Source of the DNA: Salticus scenicus
Lineage: Eukaryota; Arthropoda; Arachnida; Araneae; Salticidae
Length of the DNA: 64,000 nucleotides
Direction: 5' to 3'
Assembly (NCBI GenBank): GCA_963930645.1
Contig: OZ005653.1
Location: 211,096,496-211,160,495, forward strand
Part shown: in pieces, positions 1 to 12,049 of the stretch
Layout of the letters: each line of letters opens with the position of its first letter
Numbering within the stretch: the first letter of the stretch is position 1
Notes under the pieces: generated by a model
Told to the model about the DNA's origin: nothing
The model's database searches: none
What the model saw: the letters and a program-made list of their open reading frames with translations, nothing else
Made by a program: the position numbers and the translations under genes

Positions 1-12
1 TATAATGCTCAT

Positions 13-51
<39 letters not shown>

Positions 52-967
52 TTCACATTTTATACATGTAAAAACAAATTTCTATTTATGAAACAAAATA
101 AAGAGAATTTTTACACTAAACTGATTTAAGATACACATTTTTCCCTCATACAATATTCGAAATCACTCTATTAAATCAAAATTAACATATTTTATCAAAT
201 ATTCATTTTCTCTTATCTATGTAAATAAAAACAATTATTTGAGTAAAGATTTTACGTCAATTCTTATCATAATACAGCCATACCTAATCATTATTAGCAC
301 AGTTACTAATGCTTATATGTTACCATTATATATATTATTTGTTTTTATATCATGCTTTCTCAAAGTATGCATAAATGTAATATAACAGAATGATGAGGGC
401 TCATAATGAAAAATAAGAGCTCATATTTAAGCATATTATGGTCAGATAAGCTGACAATGTGACCTGTTTTGTTGGGGCCCAATGTTAAATAAATGCATAT
501 GCTTGTTTTAATAATAATATTAGTAATAAAAATACAGGTAATTTAAATTTACCAGATAAGGGTAAATATGATATGGACAGATATTTTGAATAATAATATG
601 CTACAGCTGTTATGCAAATGAATATGCAAAATTTGAGGAGAATCTTATATAATTATTTTATGTCATGACTTTTTTTTATTTATTTATATTTTTGTATGGA
701 ATGTGCGCCTCGTGTAATATTCTTTGTAGTTCTTTATATTTTTACATTTTTAAAGAAAATTACACTCATATAAGGATAATATCACCTAGTTTGATAATAA
801 ATATTTTATCCCATGTATCCGCAAGAACATATAGAAATAAGTGATGTAGAAATCACACATATTTTCATTTTTTTTTAATTTAATTTTAATTCAAATCTAT
901 TTTAACGCTTTATAAAAGAATTTACTCGTGTATTCAAGATTAATCTTTAATTAACCGCTGAATTCTT

Positions 968-998
<31 letters not shown>

Positions 999-1301
999 TA
1001 AGTGTAAAAAAAAAAATCACTCTGCAATCAAAATCTCATAATATCATTTCGTCTTATAAAGAATAACACATGGTTTATTTCATTTTTATGTTCCTTCTAA
1101 ATCATAGTCTAATCGCTAACGTAATTTTATTCAGTTAATCAAAATTATCCTTGAACAGAATTAAATTATATCTATTTCTTAAGCATATGTCGTTGTGGTT
1201 TCTCATTTCTAATTACTAAAAATTGGCGAAATTGAAGGGTTATTATATATGGCAATCCTGCTCTGTGTATTCAAAATTATTAGCTTTGTTAGAGTATAAC
1301 A

Positions 1302-1340
<39 letters not shown>

Positions 1341-2411
1341 ACTTTTTATGTTTTTTTTGCCAAGAAATCAAATGCCGATATGTAGTGATAATTTGAATTA
1401 GGCTGGAACTTTATAATTCTATACTGATCACTCCTGTTTAGAACATCTACGAATGTAGGCTTTAAAAATTTATCTGTTAGGGGCACCTTCTCTTCTTATT
1501 TTATGCAGCAGTTTCAATAAAAATCTTTGTGCACATTTTTGTGTCGATCTTCATTGATTTGTCAAAGTTGCTTTTTTAACACCCCTGGATAGAATCTTGG
1601 GTATTTTAATGGAAGAGGTATAAATCAGATGTCTATTGGCAATCAACGCAAGAAAAAGGAATCTTTTAACTTATACGAAAACATGGCGGTATAATGTAAA
1701 CTCTCTACCTGCATAACAACTCTACATTTGCCAAACAATTAAAAACTGTGTAACGGCTTCTGTATAGCAGTCTCGTTATCCTGTCCCAATGTTACTTTTT
1801 GAAAATGATCTAAGAGTTAACGATCGCAAACTGCAGAAGGGAGGGGAACTTTCCAACATAAATTTATCTCAATTTTACTTAATTATAAATTAGAAGAACT
1901 CTTAATCTTAGAGTGTAAGAAAATTAATTACCTCACTCATACGCTCTACACTTTATAGACAGCAAAGTAGCTCTCATTTAGTGCGAGTATCGTATTCTCC
2001 ATTGATACCCCCAAAAGCACACTCTACTTCAAAAAGCACACCTGAATATTTTTAGATGTTTCTTTTATAAAAGTTAACTGGAGAGATACTTCACTTAGTT
2101 CGCCTTAAAACGCCTAAAATGGAAAAACCGACATACAAATGAACTCTAAAACTTCAGAACTGCATCACCTTCCTCTAGAAATTCACACATTATTTCCGAA
2201 ACCAACGCCAACTAAATTAAATTCAGTTGGTAACCTTTTTTCAACTAACCATGGACAATTTACGCTTATAATCTCAGCTCGAATTTGGGCCCTATAGTAA
2301 ATGAGGCTGTACTACCTTGCAACTAAGCCAAAGTTAAACAAAATAATAGTTTTTCTGTCGTTCTTAATACTTTGTGAAAAGCCAAAATATAATTCCTGAT
2401 AGTTAATCACA
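1..2411. other. AT-rich intergenic stretch, no gene seen
   Basis: I see no gene. The stretch holds a TA dinucleotide run near 18-49, a run of 35 A at 1305-1339, and a short AAAT run near 972-990. Its right end probably contains the 3' untranslated remains of the adjoining LINE fragment. Confidence 0.6.
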
Positions 2412-2925
2412 GACGAATAGGACCTCTGCAATACTTTTCATCCTGGCCATCAAACAGGAGACAAAAAGGGTCGGAAGCAAAGTTAAGTCTATGGAGGTGC
2501 GTTCGGAGGTAATCGTGGCCAGAAATAAGCCACATTTCGACAGATTTATCCCTGGTCCACTCAGCAATGTCATGGATATGGCTATACTAGGGCTTGTGGT
2601 CGTTTCTTGCGGCAACATCCTGTAAGAAAGAGCATCTGAGGGTCTTTTTGAGAATTGTCTTGGTCGTATGGTAGGCCAAATTCTGGTTGCCGATCTGTAA
2701 AACAGAAGCCCCCTTCTTCACCAGGATGTCAGCGACTTCGTTCCCCTCTATTTCAGAATGGGCCGTGATCCACTGCAAGACAACTGTTTTATTAAGGACC
2801 GTCAGCCGTTCCAGAAGGTTAACACAGTCATCAATATCTTTGGATCGAGAAGGACATGGAGAGTCAATAGCCTGAAAGCTGATCTCGAATATGAGAGAAT
2901 CACCACTCTTGAAAATCACTCCAAT
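2412..2925 (-). pseudogene. Non-LTR retrotransposon (Jockey-like LINE) RNase H and C-terminal fragment
   Basis: Remnant of the 3' part of a LINE ORF2. From 2925 down to about 2590 the minus frame reads as an RNase H domain. Its best landmark is the motif WITAHSEIEGNEVADILVKK, which matches the WIPSHxGIxGNExADxLAK block of Jockey/R1-type LINE RNase H. The catalytic segment normally reading like DSRSAI is replaced by EISFQAID, so the domain looks inactive. Past a stop near 2587, another frame continues with GHDYLRTHLHRL, the post-RNase H motif seen in Jockey elements as GHDxLxxHLxRxG. A stop plus a frameshift separate the pieces. No reverse transcriptase domain is visible upstream, so the copy is truncated at 5', as is usual for LINEs. 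Family assignment comes from motif recognition. Confidence 0.8.
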
Positions 2926-3440
2926 CGGCTCTAAAGCTGCAAAAGAGCCAAACTGATACCCGAGATTTCAATTAAAATAAATATAGTACGGATTAAAAAA
3001 CATTAAGGACATTTAAGTTTTACCTGTATGATGATTATATTGCTCTTATGCTTTCTTATAAAGCTGTTGAAGTCTACTGTACTTTTTAAATTATCAAATC
3101 TGGTTTCAAATGAGTTTGGATTACTTTAACAATTTAAAGGTTTGTCTAAAATATTAGCGAAGCAATATCCAATATTATGTGACTCATCTGGTGGCAGAAT
3201 TATCAGAGATTTTACATTCAGTTACTAGGTTCTGGAACCGAATTCAGGCATTCGTGTTTGTAAGTGGTATGGATACTTTTTAAGCCGTAGGTTCTGGATG
3301 TGCAAAGTTTGACCACAGATTGGGAACCCGAAACCTATATTTAGTACTATATGCTTCAATATAGGCCTTAAAGTATTAGATTATTGCATTAATAATATTT
3401 TATTTGACTAAGAAGGTAATTTTTTCACAATACCGTATTC
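2926..3440. other. Unannotated AT-rich stretch
   Basis: Nothing recognisable. It separates the LINE fragment from the MITE; no conserved reading frame or terminal repeat was seen. Confidence 0.5.
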
Positions 3441-3447
3441 TCTAGCA

Positions 3448-3865
3448 GGGTTCATACTCCTCAGGGAAAACCTGGAAAACAGGGAATACTCAGGGAATTT
3501 GGAATTTGTTAAAAAAAGTCAGGGAAAACTCAGGGAAAATAAAAATGTTCATTAAAAGTCAGGGAAAATCAGTTATAAAACCTGGAAAAACAATTTTTTT
3601 TTTCTCTCAAGTTATGTTTTTCTTGTTTAGCTTCGTATCAAAATTTAAATGATTAAGTATTGTGAAAATACGCATGTAAATAATGATTTCTACCTGAATT
3701 TCTATCATGATCGGTAGTAATACGACATCATACAGTGAACGTAGCTGTATTTTGTCCTGTCTAGAGGAGTGTTTCTTGTAATATGTCGCTAATATTTTCT
3801 TGAAAATTGTCTAGGAACTCAGGAAAAACTCAGGGAATTGCTTTCCCATACTTAAGTATGAACCC
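3448..3865. mobile_element. Non-autonomous hAT-like MITE rich in CAGGGAAAA motifs
   Basis: The ends are perfect inverted repeats, GGGTTCATACT at 3448-3458 and AGTATGAACCC at 3855-3865. The flanks read TCTAGCA (3441-3447) and TCTAGGCA (3866-3873), an 8-bp target duplication with one base lost on the left. The interior repeats CAGGGAAA and CCTGGAAAA units and has no coding potential. An 8-bp duplication suggests hAT mobilisation; that class is inference. Confidence 0.72.
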
Positions 3866-3873
3866 TCTAGGCA

Positions 3874-4827
3874 GTAAAAAAAAAAAAAAAGATTTGTATT
3901 CGAATGATATTCGAATGGACTAGAATATATCACTTAGACTGGATAAATTAACGAATTTTCTTAAAACTATGATAATAATAATAATAATAATAATCATAGT
4001 AATCAAACAATACATAATGCTACTAAAATAGCAATCAGAGAAATTCCAACTAAATTTTAAAAGGTAAAATTTAGACAAGATTTGCAATTTTATTTCCTTA
4101 TTTGGTTTACGTTTTTGCTTATATTTTGCACTGAACGCTTCCATAATCACCTTAAGAATTTTCAGAAGTCCAGTATAAAAAATTATTTCATTTCTAAATC
4201 ATTTGAAATAAAAATGTTACTATCGATAACAAAGTTTCAAAGTTCATGAAAAATTCATGCACCAAATATAACATTTACTTCTATGATTAAGTGTAGCGTT
4301 TTGCCACGTGTCTTTATAATAAAGTCATTGATTTATTTTAATATTCATCCTGAGTCCATAAAACAAAAATGACAAATCTTTCCTTTGGGAAAGTATATGT
4401 CATCACATATTTTAAAAATCTGGGAAGGAGAAAGTTGGAAATAAAGGGCAAGAAAAGAGGGAGAAAGAAAGCATAATAAAGATAAGCCACTGACATCAAA
4501 TTCTTTTCTCAGGTAGTCGTTGAACTATTTGCAGTTTTATAGACTATGAATAATGTGGGGTTTTATGGGACTTTGGGAGGTTATAACCTAGTGACGGAGA
4601 CATTGTTATGAGATTTAAAGCGAAGATATAAAAAATAGGGTTCCGCTAAACGTGAAGGAATTTATGGCATTTTGAGTTAGTTCAAACGAACTGCAAAAAA
4701 AAAAAAAAAAAAAAAAAATCTTAGCAAAATAAGAATATGTTTAAAAATAAGAGTATCATTTGAGGGAAAAAAGATGGTTGCGGAAATTTAGAAACTAGAA
4801 ATTAAGGATGATGTTTTACTTGTTATG

Positions 4828-4859
<32 letters not shown>

Positions 4860-5098
4860 TTTAGATGCAATTAACGGTCTTTTAACATTAATTTATTTTA
4901 TAGAATGTACAATCGTGTTTTATAAAACATATATTCCGATTGTTCGGTAATTCACCATAGAAATTCAATTCTTTCAGAAGTCTTTATTAAAGTTATTATA
5001 GTTAAAAACGTGGTAATTTAATGACTTTAGACTCACAAAAGTAAAATAAATGAAACAAGGTTTAGGTTAGAAAAAGAAGAACAGAACATATGAAAAAA
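3874..5098. other. AT-rich stretch with simple repeats
   Basis: No gene seen. It contains an ATA trinucleotide run near 3968-3995, an A run near 4695-4718 and a T run near 4829-4854. Confidence 0.55.
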
Positions 5099-5161
5099 CT
5101 AGTATGTTGTGGTCAACATGAAATTTTCTTTTACAGTGTCCTGTACAAATTAATGCAAAAA

Positions 5162-5192
<31 letters not shown>

Positions 5193-6243
5193 AAATAAAA
5201 TAAAATAAATAAATAAATAAATAAATAATAAAATAAAATAAAATAAATAAATATCATTTATTAAAATTATTATTTATGATGAACGGAGATTATTTGCATC
5301 TCAAAGAAATATATATATATATATATATATATAAAGTCAATTTTGTGCCACCATCTGAAAAAATAGTTTTCTTCTTCTTTTATCTTTACTTTTCTTAAAT
5401 CGAAAAAAAAATCATTTTTCAATTATCACCGATCTATTCACCATTCACTCAACCATTCGTTTCATACGTATTGACGAGTTCTTTGCATGATACCCATATT
5501 GAAAATTTACAACCTCCGGGGGGGGGGGGTGTATTTCCTTTCGGGTGGAAGCAAGCGATCCACTAGTTATACACAACATTTTTCCTGTTAACTATTACTA
5601 TCTGATATATATATATATTGATTTCACATTGAAAAGTTATAAAAAAAAAAAAAATTCTCATATATACATTTATATGAAATTTTGTCCTATACCGCCACAA
5701 TAAAAATTGTTAAAAAATGGAATGACATCATTACCTACTGAGTGATCAATCCCAGTATGTAATCAATATCAGTTTTGATGAAGGTCTAACTAAATAGCAA
5801 GTTTCATAAAATTTCGTTCATTAGTTTCGTGAAATACAGCGTCAACAAAATCCTTGATATTCTTCGACCATAATTCATAAAACCATGGAAGCATCTGCGT
5901 AAGTGCTAACTCAACGAGTCCAATGCTAAAATAGGGGTGACAGTCATATGACTCAGAGAAAATGACCAATAACAAAGCGTGGAATTACTGGATGTTTTCC
6001 AAATTTCAAACTGTTGGTCACGCTAGCATCCCGCCAACACTTTGGACGCGTTCTCACTGCTAGTTTTAGGATACGAGCCGCACTGTACACACACACACAT
6101 AGACACCAAGATAGGCATTTTCTAAAAATGGTCAAATCAAGTTCAGGACATCTCAAATATGTCAAAACATCAAAAACAGGAAGTCAGAAATTTTCACAAA
6201 TTTAATACTACTTTCTTTTTAGGTTTATAGAAGAAAGTAAAAA
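5099..6243 (-). mobile_element. Rolling-circle-like (Helentron/HINE-type) element, family A copy 1
   Basis: Read on the minus strand, the left end is at 6243. It starts with an A/T-rich TTTTTACTTTCTTCTATA followed by its partial inverse. The interior carries a CA/GACA microsatellite near 6085-6110 next to a conserved block resembling ATTTTCTAAAAATGGTCA. The right end at 5099-5120 has the hairpin CATGTTGACCACAACATACT ending in CTAG. Lineage-specific AAAT expansion (5158-5278), an AT run (5310-5332) and a G run (5519-5529) lie inside. It is the most diverged of the family A copies. No protein is encoded. Class assignment rests on architecture only. Confidence 0.6.
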
Positions 6244-6864
6244 GTACAGAGAAATTTATTGCTTTCAAAAAATACTGATTTCATTACTAAATATTTGATG
6301 CAATTCTTTGATTGTTTAAATGGTGGAATAAATATTAAATAGATGCAATAATTGCAATTACACTCGAAATAAGTAAACTCATAAATACTCAATTCTGAAA
6401 AGAAAAAAAATGGACACATGATTTTATCAAATTTTGAACCTATTAAAAATATTCAATTTAAAAAGAAAAATTGAATATATAATGGTCTCATTTCTATTTA
6501 AAAACACGTGAAAGTTTTAAGTAATACTACTTGAATAGTAATACTTAAAACTGTTCACTTTTTACTCAGCTATTTAGGAGTTTAATGGCATTTTTATTCA
6601 CCGCGTGATGCATGACGGAGTAAGTAGAATACGTAATCCAGGTAATCATTTCGTCAAAATTCGGATAAAATCATTTTCACTTTCTATTTAATTTTAAAAC
6701 ACCAGAATTACAAGTTTTACAAAGTTCATAAATCTAGGAAAAATAAAACACTCATTCAAATATGCATTAGAAATAGGCAGTTTGAATTTATGGATAATTT
6801 CAGTAAACGTACACGTTTTGCTCTAGATGAGAATTTTTAAGGCAACGTCTGTGTGTTTCTCTGT
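6244..6864. other. AT-rich stretch, no gene
   Basis: No coding sequence or element ends seen, apart from the short hairpin annotated at 6514-6551. Confidence 0.5.
6514..6551. repeat. Short inverted repeat (hairpin)
   Basis: GTTTTAAGTAATACTA at the left and TAGTAATACTTAAAAC at the right are inverted copies with one mismatch around a 6-base loop. Function unknown. Confidence 0.6.
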
Positions 6865-7135
6865 GTGTGGACAGCAGAGCGTAGAAACGGTAGCTCGGAC
6901 ATAGTCACGAGATTCGACATGAAGATGCCCTCCAAGGGGTCCTAGTGCATCTCGAAGCCCGATTTTCTAATTTTTGATTAGATTTCTTTTAATTAGAATG
7001 TGAAAATAATAATCTCATAATAGCTTTAAAATTGGTCATTTAAATTTTAGCTATAATTTAATTGTTGTTAAAAAATTTACGGGTTCATTTCTTTTTCGAC
7101 ATAAAAATAAATACATTTAATTGAACGTGAATAGT
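6865..7135 (+). repeat. Dispersed repeat E, copy 1
   Basis: The block reading GATGCCCTCCAAGGGGTCC and the following TTTTTGATTAG segment recur, diverged, at 34290-34430 (AGGTGCCCTCCGTAGGGTC). The 3' part around TTTTTCGACATAAAAATAA recurs in inverse orientation at about 59400-59485. The repeat has no recognised coding sequence. Confidence 0.55.
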
Positions 7136-7154
7136 AAAAAAATATTAAAAAAAT

Positions 7155-8482
7155 CTGGTGTGTAACAGCCACACGACTTCCATTACCCAGTACTACACAC
7201 ATTATAAACATTTTATATACATTTTTGATTTAAATAAGTAACAAAATTGTTCTATCCGTCAAATAAGTTATTTAAAATAATAATATATATATTAATCATT
7301 TTCCAGATATATTACGAAATTCTGAGGAGATATTGTTAGAAAATAGTTTGCATTAATTTTATTATTTGAGTAAAAGTTTTTGGAAACTTTAATTTTATTT
7401 TCAGTAATTTTTAAAATGTTAATTATAAATATTTTCAGATAAATTTCTTTGTTAATTAATGACGTCATATCCTTTTAAAATTACTACAAATACATGCAAG
7501 TTAACTTTTCTTGTAATATTTTTTATAATTTTAATAAATTCATATTTTAATAAATTCCGGTTAAACTCAATTATTGACAGGAAAACAATAATTACATACA
7601 AAAGCATATTTAAAAGTGAGTTAAAATGGCGAGTTTGAAAAAAATCCGTACAACCGTTTTTAAAGGAACGCCTTTGCGAGGCCTGAAATTGAGCTATTTA
7701 TACAGGACTCCTATCAATTTTCCTTAACTAACCAACTATATCATTCGAAAGGACATCTAATAGAGTGTTCATATAGCAAGTTTGAAGAAAATCGTTAAAG
7801 CCGTTTTTGAGATACGGACTTACGGTCCCACTTCCGGTTAAACTCAATTATTGACAGGAAAACAATAATTACATACAAAAGCCTATTTAAAAGTGAGTTA
7901 AAATGGCGAGTCTAAAAAAAATCCGTACAACCGTTTTTAAAGGAACGCCTTTGCGAGGCCTTAAATTGAGCTATTTATACAGGACGCCTATCAATTTTCC
8001 TGAACTAATCAACTATATCATTCGAAAGGACATCTAATACAGTGTTTATATAGCAAGTTTGAAGAAAATCGTTAAAGGCGTTTTTGAGATACGGACTTAC
8101 GGTCCCACTTCCGGTTTCCGATGTCCCACTTCCGGTTTTTCAATTTTCACCAAAATTTGGAAATTTCATCTGTACACCAGACGTATTTCAATTCTAAAGT
8201 TTCGTAGCTCTATCTTTATTAGTTTCTGAGCTATAATAGCCAGAAGATTCTCCACATACATACACACACACACACACTCACACACACACACACAGACACA
8301 CACACAGACGCACACACAGACACACACACATACATACATACACACTGACCAATTGCCAAAAACTACTTTTTTGGACTCAGGGGACTTTAAAACGTGTAAA
8401 TCAGGTGAAAACCCTATATCGAATTTTCAGACCGAATACGATACTTCCATTACCTACGGTAGTAGGGTAATGGAAGTAAAAA
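7155..8482 (-). mobile_element. Rolling-circle-like (Helentron/HINE-type) element, family C copy 1
   Basis: On the minus strand the left end (8482-8440) reads TTTTTACTTCCATTACCC followed by its own inverse GGTAATGGAAGT, forming a palindrome. A single copy of the same half, GGGTAATGGAAGT in element orientation, recurs at 7176-7188. It is followed by the terminal hairpin CGTGTGGCTGTTACACACCAG minus its last base (7155-7175). A CA-rich microsatellite occupies about 8256-8345. The middle contains a 277-bp tandem duplication. No protein is encoded. The architecture matches Helentron-associated elements; that class is inference. Confidence 0.7.
7557..8110. repeat. Two tandem copies of a 277-bp unit inside family C element
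   Basis: The phrase CCGGTTAAACTCAATTATTG starts at 7557 and again at 7834. The intervening sequence is repeated with few differences, and a third partial start follows at 8111. The copy at 16338-17278 has only one unit, so the duplication is specific to this copy. Confidence 0.85.
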
Positions 8483-9084
8483 TACATTATACATCTCATA
8501 AAAATTTACGTCATTATCAAATAAATGCTGCTATGTGTGACTGCACTTGCACGCTGTCGGTCACAAATATTTGATTAATTCAAATAAATATTTAAATAAA
8601 TAAATTAAAATTAAAATATGTTGAATGGAAAATACATATAACCACAAAAACATTAGTTGTCTAATATCCGACTGAAATTGCGCTTAGCATATATTATTAC
8701 CATTAATATTAGCGTAAAATTGCTGTCATTTTATGGTTGACAGAATTCATCAAATAAAATATAGAAAATAATGTGAGAATAGATAGTATGTATAATACAG
8801 AAAGTGTTGTTTATACATAATTGCGATTTAAATATAAAAGTCTTCTTATATTTTTCGATACTCTTCGTTTCAAAACTGTCATCCAATAATCATAAAAACT
8901 GAAGTTCATGGGTAAGACATTGTCGCAGGCACCAGAGACACTGAGGTGAGTATGTCTCTGCTGTAGGCAGCGAGGACCCAAAGCGAAGTTTTTGAGCAAT
9001 TTGAATGTATTTTCTTTTTTATTTCTATTTGCAAAGCGGTATAAAAATCATAATTCTTTTTTTTCCATAAATTTAAATACTGAC
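8483..9084. other. AT-rich stretch, no gene
   Basis: A moderately GC-rich patch near 8905-8990 has no recognisable product on either strand. Otherwise only AAAT-rich sequence is seen. Confidence 0.5.
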
Positions 9085-9091
9085 CAGTGCA

Positions 9092-9110
9092 GCGGGCAAA
9101 GCCTGCTAGT
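9092..9110 (+). mobile_element. Candidate Helitron 3' terminus
   Basis: GCGGGC and GCCTGC form a 6-bp stem (one G:T wobble) with loop AAA. The stem runs directly into CTAG followed by T. A GC hairpin beside CTRR-T is the classical Helitron 3' end. No matching 5' end was located nearby, so this may be a fragment or a coincidence. Confidence 0.3.
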
Positions 9111-9419
9111 TTCTAATAAAAAGATTATACAACGGATTGAACTTTACAGTAATGTGTATAATTTAGTATACATCACAGTCGTATGAATGTAAGATTAATG
9201 TTTGTGTTTGATTAATTACATTTGAATTAATTTTGATTTGATCATATATTAAAGCCAAAGCATGAGTTTTAAGTATATAAAGAACCAGATTCTGATATTA
9301 TTTGAACAAATACCTTAATAAGGCCATTTAATGAAGTAGACAACATGGAAGTTCGCCAAGAATTGTTTTTTCAAGAATATGATTTAGTTAATAAATTCGT
9401 TGAATTGCTAAATTTGCAA
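9111..9419. other. AT-rich stretch, no gene
   Basis: Nothing recognisable between the candidate Helitron end and the tRNA foldback. Confidence 0.5.
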
Positions 9420-9469
9420 AAGAAAATCATATTTATTGAAATTTTATTTTTCCGACTGAGTGAAAATAA

Positions 9470-9542
9470 TGCCTGTACCGGGAGTCGAACACCGGATCTT
9501 TGACTTACAAGGTCAAGGCTCTACTAATTGAGCTATCCAGGT
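9470..9542 (-). pseudogene. tRNA-Thr(UGU)-like module, degenerate
   Basis: In minus orientation the D-arm GCTCAATTAGTAGAGC, the anticodon loop CTTGTAA (UGU) and the T-loop GTTCGACTC are all recognisable. The acceptor stem pairs poorly (ACCTGGA with TACAGGC) and the T stem is disrupted. Probably a SINE-type tRNA derivative. Confidence 0.65.
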
Positions 9543-9885
9543 CGACAAACCGGCCGGCATTACTCACTCAGACAACCTTTAGGCAGAAAACATCTGGTCT
9601 ATCATTTATATAGCTCAACAGAAATAAGCCGCAGGTAATGGAAAACACCATTAAACAATGGGAAAGAAATACAATTTTTTTATTAAAATCACACAATCAA
9701 CTGATTGGAAGAAAATCATATTTATTGAAATTTTATTTTTCCTACTGAGTGAAAATAATGCCTTTCCCATTGTTTAATGGTGTTTTCCATTACCTGCGGC
9801 TTATTTCTGTTGAGCTATCTAAATGATAGACCAGATATTTTCTGCCTAAAGGTTGTCTGAGTGAGTAATGCCGACCGGTTTGTCG

Positions 9886-9958
9886 GCCTGGATAGCTCAA
9901 TTGGTAGAGCCTTGACCTTGTAAGTCAAAGTTCCGGGGTTCGACTCCCGGTCCAGGCA
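9886..9958 (+). tRNA. tRNA-Thr(UGU)-like gene or SINE head
   Basis: The acceptor arms GCCTGGA and TCCAGGC pair perfectly. The D-arm is GCTC/GAGC, the anticodon stem TTGAC/GTCAA and the loop CTTGTAA, giving anticodon UGU (Thr). The T arm CCGGGGTTCGACTCCCGG has one extra G compared with a canonical 5+7+5 arm, which argues against a functional gene. The module lies within a repeat unit that has an inverted copy 400 bp away, so a tRNA-derived retroposon or a captured tRNA is more likely than a host tRNA gene. Confidence 0.5.
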
Positions 9959-10216
9959 TTATTTTCACTCAATCGGAAAAATAAAATTTCAATAAATATG
10001 ATTTTCTTCCAATCAGTTGATTGTGTGATTTTAATAAAAAAATCGCAAAAGAAAATTTCCTCACTGTTAAAAATTTCTGTAAATTTAATGTAAATATTTA
10101 TCCAGAGTCTCTGTAAATTTACAGTAACTCCTAGTTAAAAGTGAATAATCGAGATTCTCGATCTTTATTCTGTATTTTTACCTAATTTTATTATTTAATT
10201 CTTTAATTAAAATTAA

Positions 10217-10372
10217 CTAGTATGTTGTGGCCACCACAAGACTTTCTTCTATATTTTTCTATACATATTCAATCAGTAACAATATTAAAAAAAAAAAAAA
10301 GATTTTTTTTTCCTTTTTTTTTTTTTTTTTTTTTTTTTTGTGAAAATTAATACATATTCAATCACTAACAAT

Positions 10373-10412
<40 letters not shown>

Positions 10413-11377
10413 GAATTTTTTTCTAAGTTTTTTTTTTTTTTTTTTTGGTTAAAAGTAAAAAAAATCGATAACTTTGTTTTAAATTATCACAGATTTATAG
10501 TTCAACCATTCGTTTTAAAGGTATTGACGAGACCTTTCGAATGATACCCATCTTCAAAATTTACCCCCCCCGGGGGGGTACTTCCCCCCCAGGGGGGAAA
10601 GCGATGCCCCCCCCATGCACAAAATTTTTTTCTTAGTTACGTACTACTATTATCAATAATTCATATTAATTTTACAAACACAAGTGTAAAATAACTCTTA
10701 TTATGCACATTTATACGAATTTTTGTCCTATGCTGCCATGTTAAAAATTTAGATAAAATGCTATCACAGCGCCACCTGTTGAGCTATTGATCCCTAAATA
10801 TAATCAGCAACAGTTTATGTCGGGGACCAACTAAATACCAAGTTTGGTAAAATTTCGTAAAAAAAAAAAAAAAAAAAAAAAAATACGATTATTTTTCTAA
10901 GTTTTTTTTTTTGTTAAAAGTAAAAAAAATCGATAACTTTGTTTTAAATTATCACAGATTTATGGTTCAACCATTCGTTTTAAAGGTATTGACGAGATCT
11001 TTCGAATGATACCCATCTTCAAAATTTAACCCCCCCGGGGGGGTACTTCCCCCCCAGGGGGGGAACCGATGCCCCCCCATGCACAATTTTTTTTTCCTAG
11101 TTAACTACTACTATCATCAATAATTCAAATTCATTTTACAATCACAAGTTTAAAATAACTCTCATTATGCCCATTTATACGGATTTTTGTCCTATGCTGC
11201 CATGTTAAAAATTTGCATAAAATGCGATTACAGCGCCACCTGTTGAGCTATTGATCCCCAAATCTAATGGGCACCAGTTCATGTCAGGGTGCAACTAAAT
11301 ACCAAGTTTGGTTAAATTTCATTCATATGTTCGTGAGATACAGCGTCCACAAAAAAATGATACAGACAGACAGACAC

Positions 11378-11408
<31 letters not shown>

Positions 11409-11544
11409 CACAGACAGACATTTTCTAAAAACTATCAATTCGTGTTCAGGACATCCCAAAACGTGTAGATCCGTCAAAAAACGGAGGTCGAAAATTTTCG
11501 CGAATCCAATACTTTCTCTATATTACATATAGAAGAAAGTAAAA
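10217..11544 (-). mobile_element. Rolling-circle-like element, family A copy 2
   Basis: The element's left end is at 11544. TTTTACTTTCTTCTATAT is followed by the partial inverse ATATAGAGAAAGT, giving a palindrome at 11511-11540. A GACA/CAGA microsatellite lies at 11368-11420. The same half-palindrome recurs once at 10241-10254, followed by the hairpin TTGTGGTGGCCACAA and CATACTAG at 10217-10240. The CTAG is followed by T, as in Helitron 3' ends. The body carries a CCCCCCCGGGGGGG block and a ~466-bp internal tandem duplication. No protein is encoded. Confidence 0.72.
10423..11335. repeat. ~466-bp internal tandem duplication in family A copy 2
   Basis: The phrase CGATAACTTTGTTTTAAATT occurs at 10465 and again at 10931, and the following ~400 bp, including the C/G-run block, are repeated in order. 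Copy 3 at 47611 has one unit. Confidence 0.8.
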
Positions 11545-12049
11545 ATGACTGGTTTCTACTTTAGAAAATGCATTCTAAGTCCGAAATATATTCTCGCCAA
11601 TAATTAATTAAATTAATATTAGTTATTGAAGTGAATGTATAAAATAAGTTTTTTAGCATCTCCATTTATTTTTCTATGTAATTTTACGTAAGGCTTACGA
11701 TAATACATTATACAGAGTTTTCTGCTGAAATTTTTAACAGTGTATTAAGTAATGAAAAAATAAACCATAAAATACAAAGGGCAAAAAAAAAGTAGGTGCA
11801 TGGTTCTAATATTATGCATTCATGTTTTTTTTTTTTTCGATGAAAGGTAGATTTAAAGAGTAAGAAATATACCGGACGACTGGTGTTCAAAAGTAATAAT
11901 TAAAAGAAAAAAAAAAATAACGAAAATACCATAAACTGAAAAGAACTCGTAAGAATGGATTTCGGTCTAAATAATGCTTCGATTTTTCACCAGGCGAACA
12001 AATTTGTTCCCTGCTGTTTCTCCACTGTTCGCTTGACGAATTGTTCTCA
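11545..12049. other. AT-rich stretch, no gene
   Basis: No coding sequence recognised. Short poly-A and poly-T tracts only. Confidence 0.5.

Larger units (their letters stand above)
9420..10045. repeat. Foldback of two tRNA-Thr-like repeat units in inverted orientation
   Basis: A unit with an AATGGGAAAG...GTAATGG 5' part, a tRNA-like module and a 3' tail (TTTCAATAAATATGATTTTC) is present once on each strand. The minus unit is 9420-9664 and the plus unit 9758-10045. The ~95-bp spacer (9665-9757) is itself an extra copy of the 3' tail. The arms differ by scattered substitutions, so neither is a fresh copy. Confidence 0.8.

Noticed and set aside
8256..8345. CA-rich spaced repeats that superficially look like a CRISPR array
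   Set aside because: Simple dinucleotide repeat in a eukaryotic element; no spacers of constant length.
8353..8574. 73-codon frame downstream of the CA repeat
   Set aside because: It spans the end of a family C element and includes its terminal palindrome, so it is non-coding element sequence.
11308..11532. 74-codon frame with a DRQTDRQT repeat
   Set aside because: It is the GACA microsatellite and end of a family A element read as protein.
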